A stretch of 7,316 nucleotides of DNA from NCBI GenBank assembly GCA_900321775.1, contig ONXE01000117.1, positions 1 to 7,316 of the forward strand, in the 5' to 3' direction. Below the pieces are notes generated by a model. It made no database searches. It saw only the letters and a list, made by a program, of their open reading frames with translations, and had not been told where the DNA came from. A program made the translations under genes and the position numbers. The stretch is from an uncultured Bacteroidales bacterium. GTDB taxonomy: Bacteria > Bacteroidota > Bacteroidia > Bacteroidales > Paludibacteraceae. Shown one piece after another: positions 6,645 to 7,316 of this stretch (the first letter of the stretch is position 1; each line of letters begins with the position of its first letter).

Positions 6645-7316
6645 CTGCGTCGTTCCATCAGCCTCTCCAACAGGCTTTTACGCTTGGGTTGGGCGTCATA
6701 TGAAGTGCTGGCCTGCATCGGTTGATGGGGCCTACCGCTATGAATCATCTGATAGATGACTCCCCAATCAGGAATACCTCCCAGATTGCGGTCATCGATA
6801 AAGAGATCTGCGGTCAGCTTGCGCGGCTTAAGCACATCAGTCAGCGCCATTTCCTCGGGATAATTGCTGTTCACAGCGTAGAACTCGAGGCCTTTATTCA
6901 AACAATAATCCACAGCATCCTTCAGCAAGTCACCCTCTCGCGCCGTCCACAAAATGATACGGTGACGCTCCTGTTGCAGACGGAGAAGAGTCTCTATCGC
7001 AAAAGGAATCGGCTTGCCTATTTTCGGATACTCGTGCGTAACTTTGTTGTTGATTTCCAGATAAATCTTGCGGTCACTGGGTTTGCAGAAGAACTGCGCC
7101 AACACGGCGATACCTGCGCACCACAGCATAGGTTGGTAGTTGCCCAAGCAATAGAACGCAATGATTGCAAACACGGCGCCGTTTCCTATTGTTGCTACGC
7201 GAATAATGGCGCACTGCAGGTAACGGGCACGCTTCGCAGCCTCATCCTGCACCTCGCATACTTTCTTCATCTGTTTCTTGAACCACCATAGTGCCCCTGG
7301 AATAGAGACGATTACG
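6641..7316 (-). CDS. Membrane-anchored HAD-like protein lacking the motif I nucleophile, probably 5' partial
   Basis: From the ATG at 7270 the product is 209 residues. Residues about 80-175 closely resemble a small Bacteroides HAD-family hydrolase: YPKIGKPIPFAIETL, RIILWTAREGDLL (motif II Thr109), Lys151 as motif III lysine, and ADLFIDDRNLGG with Asp159-Asp160 as motif IV. Where those relatives carry DFDGT before the conserved His-x-Tyr-Pro, this protein has LEINN (71-75). The aspartate nucleophile and its partner are thus missing, and phosphatase activity is doubtful. Two membrane helices, about 20-43 and 47-62, with a short NYQP turn precede this domain. The tail (about 178-209) is polar and basic. 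The frame stays open to the right edge, and the extra codons read VIVSIPGALWWFKKQ, which looks like the end of another membrane helix followed by positive residues. I therefore extend the gene to the edge; a start at 7270 remains possible. The stop overlaps the acetyltransferase start as ATGA. Confidence 0.75.
   Translation of the reverse strand, partial: VIVSIPGALWWFKKQMKKVCEVQDEAAKRARYLQCAIIRVATIGNGAVFAIIAFYCLGNYQPMLWCAGIAVLAQFFCKPSDRKIYLEINNKVTHEYPKIGKPIPFAIETLLRLQQERHRIILWTAREGDLLKDAVDYCLNKGLEFYAVNSNYPEEMALTDVLKPRKLTADLFIDDRNLGGIPDWGVIYQMIHSGRPHQPMQASTSYDAQPKRKSLLERLMERRR

Noticed and set aside
6722..7291. A 189-codon plus-strand open frame opposite the HAD-like gene
   Set aside because: The minus-strand frame encodes recognisable HAD motifs and joins its neighbour by ATGA; the plus-strand product shows no domain.

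Overview
The window reads as ordinary chromosome from a member of the Bacteroidota, most likely the order Bacteroidales. This rests on the YidC architecture (a long periplasmic domain after the first membrane helix and a lysine/arginine-rich C-terminal tail), on a DUF1460 muramoyl-amidase-like protein, on a DUF2520 Rossmann protein, and on a secreted protein with the InlB-B-like repeat style common in Prevotella-like genomes. Base composition is near balanced by eye. The genus cannot be fixed from the sequence alone.

All seven genes lie on the minus strand, so transcription runs from right to left. In that order they are: (1) a membrane-anchored HAD-like protein whose catalytic motif I looks lost (6641 to the right edge, 5' end probably outside the window); (2) a GNAT N-acetyltransferase (6132-6644); (3) an exported DUF1460 / NlpC-P60-like amidase (5327-6130); (4) an M20 metallo-dipeptidase (3957-5327); then the only real gap, 86 bases (3871-3956); (5) the membrane insertase YidC (1915-3870); (6) a Rossmann/DUF2520 protein (1142-1918); (7) the first 381 codons of a secreted multidomain protein, whose 3' end runs off the left edge.

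On either side of the 86-base gap the genes are packed end to end. There are ATGA overlaps at 6641-6644, 1915-1918 and 1142-1145, a TAATG overlap at 5325-5329, and a one-base gap at 6131. This points to translational coupling within two blocks: HAD-like/GNAT/amidase/dipeptidase, and YidC/DUF2520/secreted protein. The amidase and dipeptidase could act one after the other on cell-wall peptides, but this is inference. YidC is housekeeping.

I see no tRNA, rRNA, CRISPR, insertion sequence or prophage signature, and no convincing terminator. The most unusual item is the HAD-like protein: it keeps the family's later motifs and a close match to the family's core, but it has no DxD nucleophile and is fused to membrane helices.
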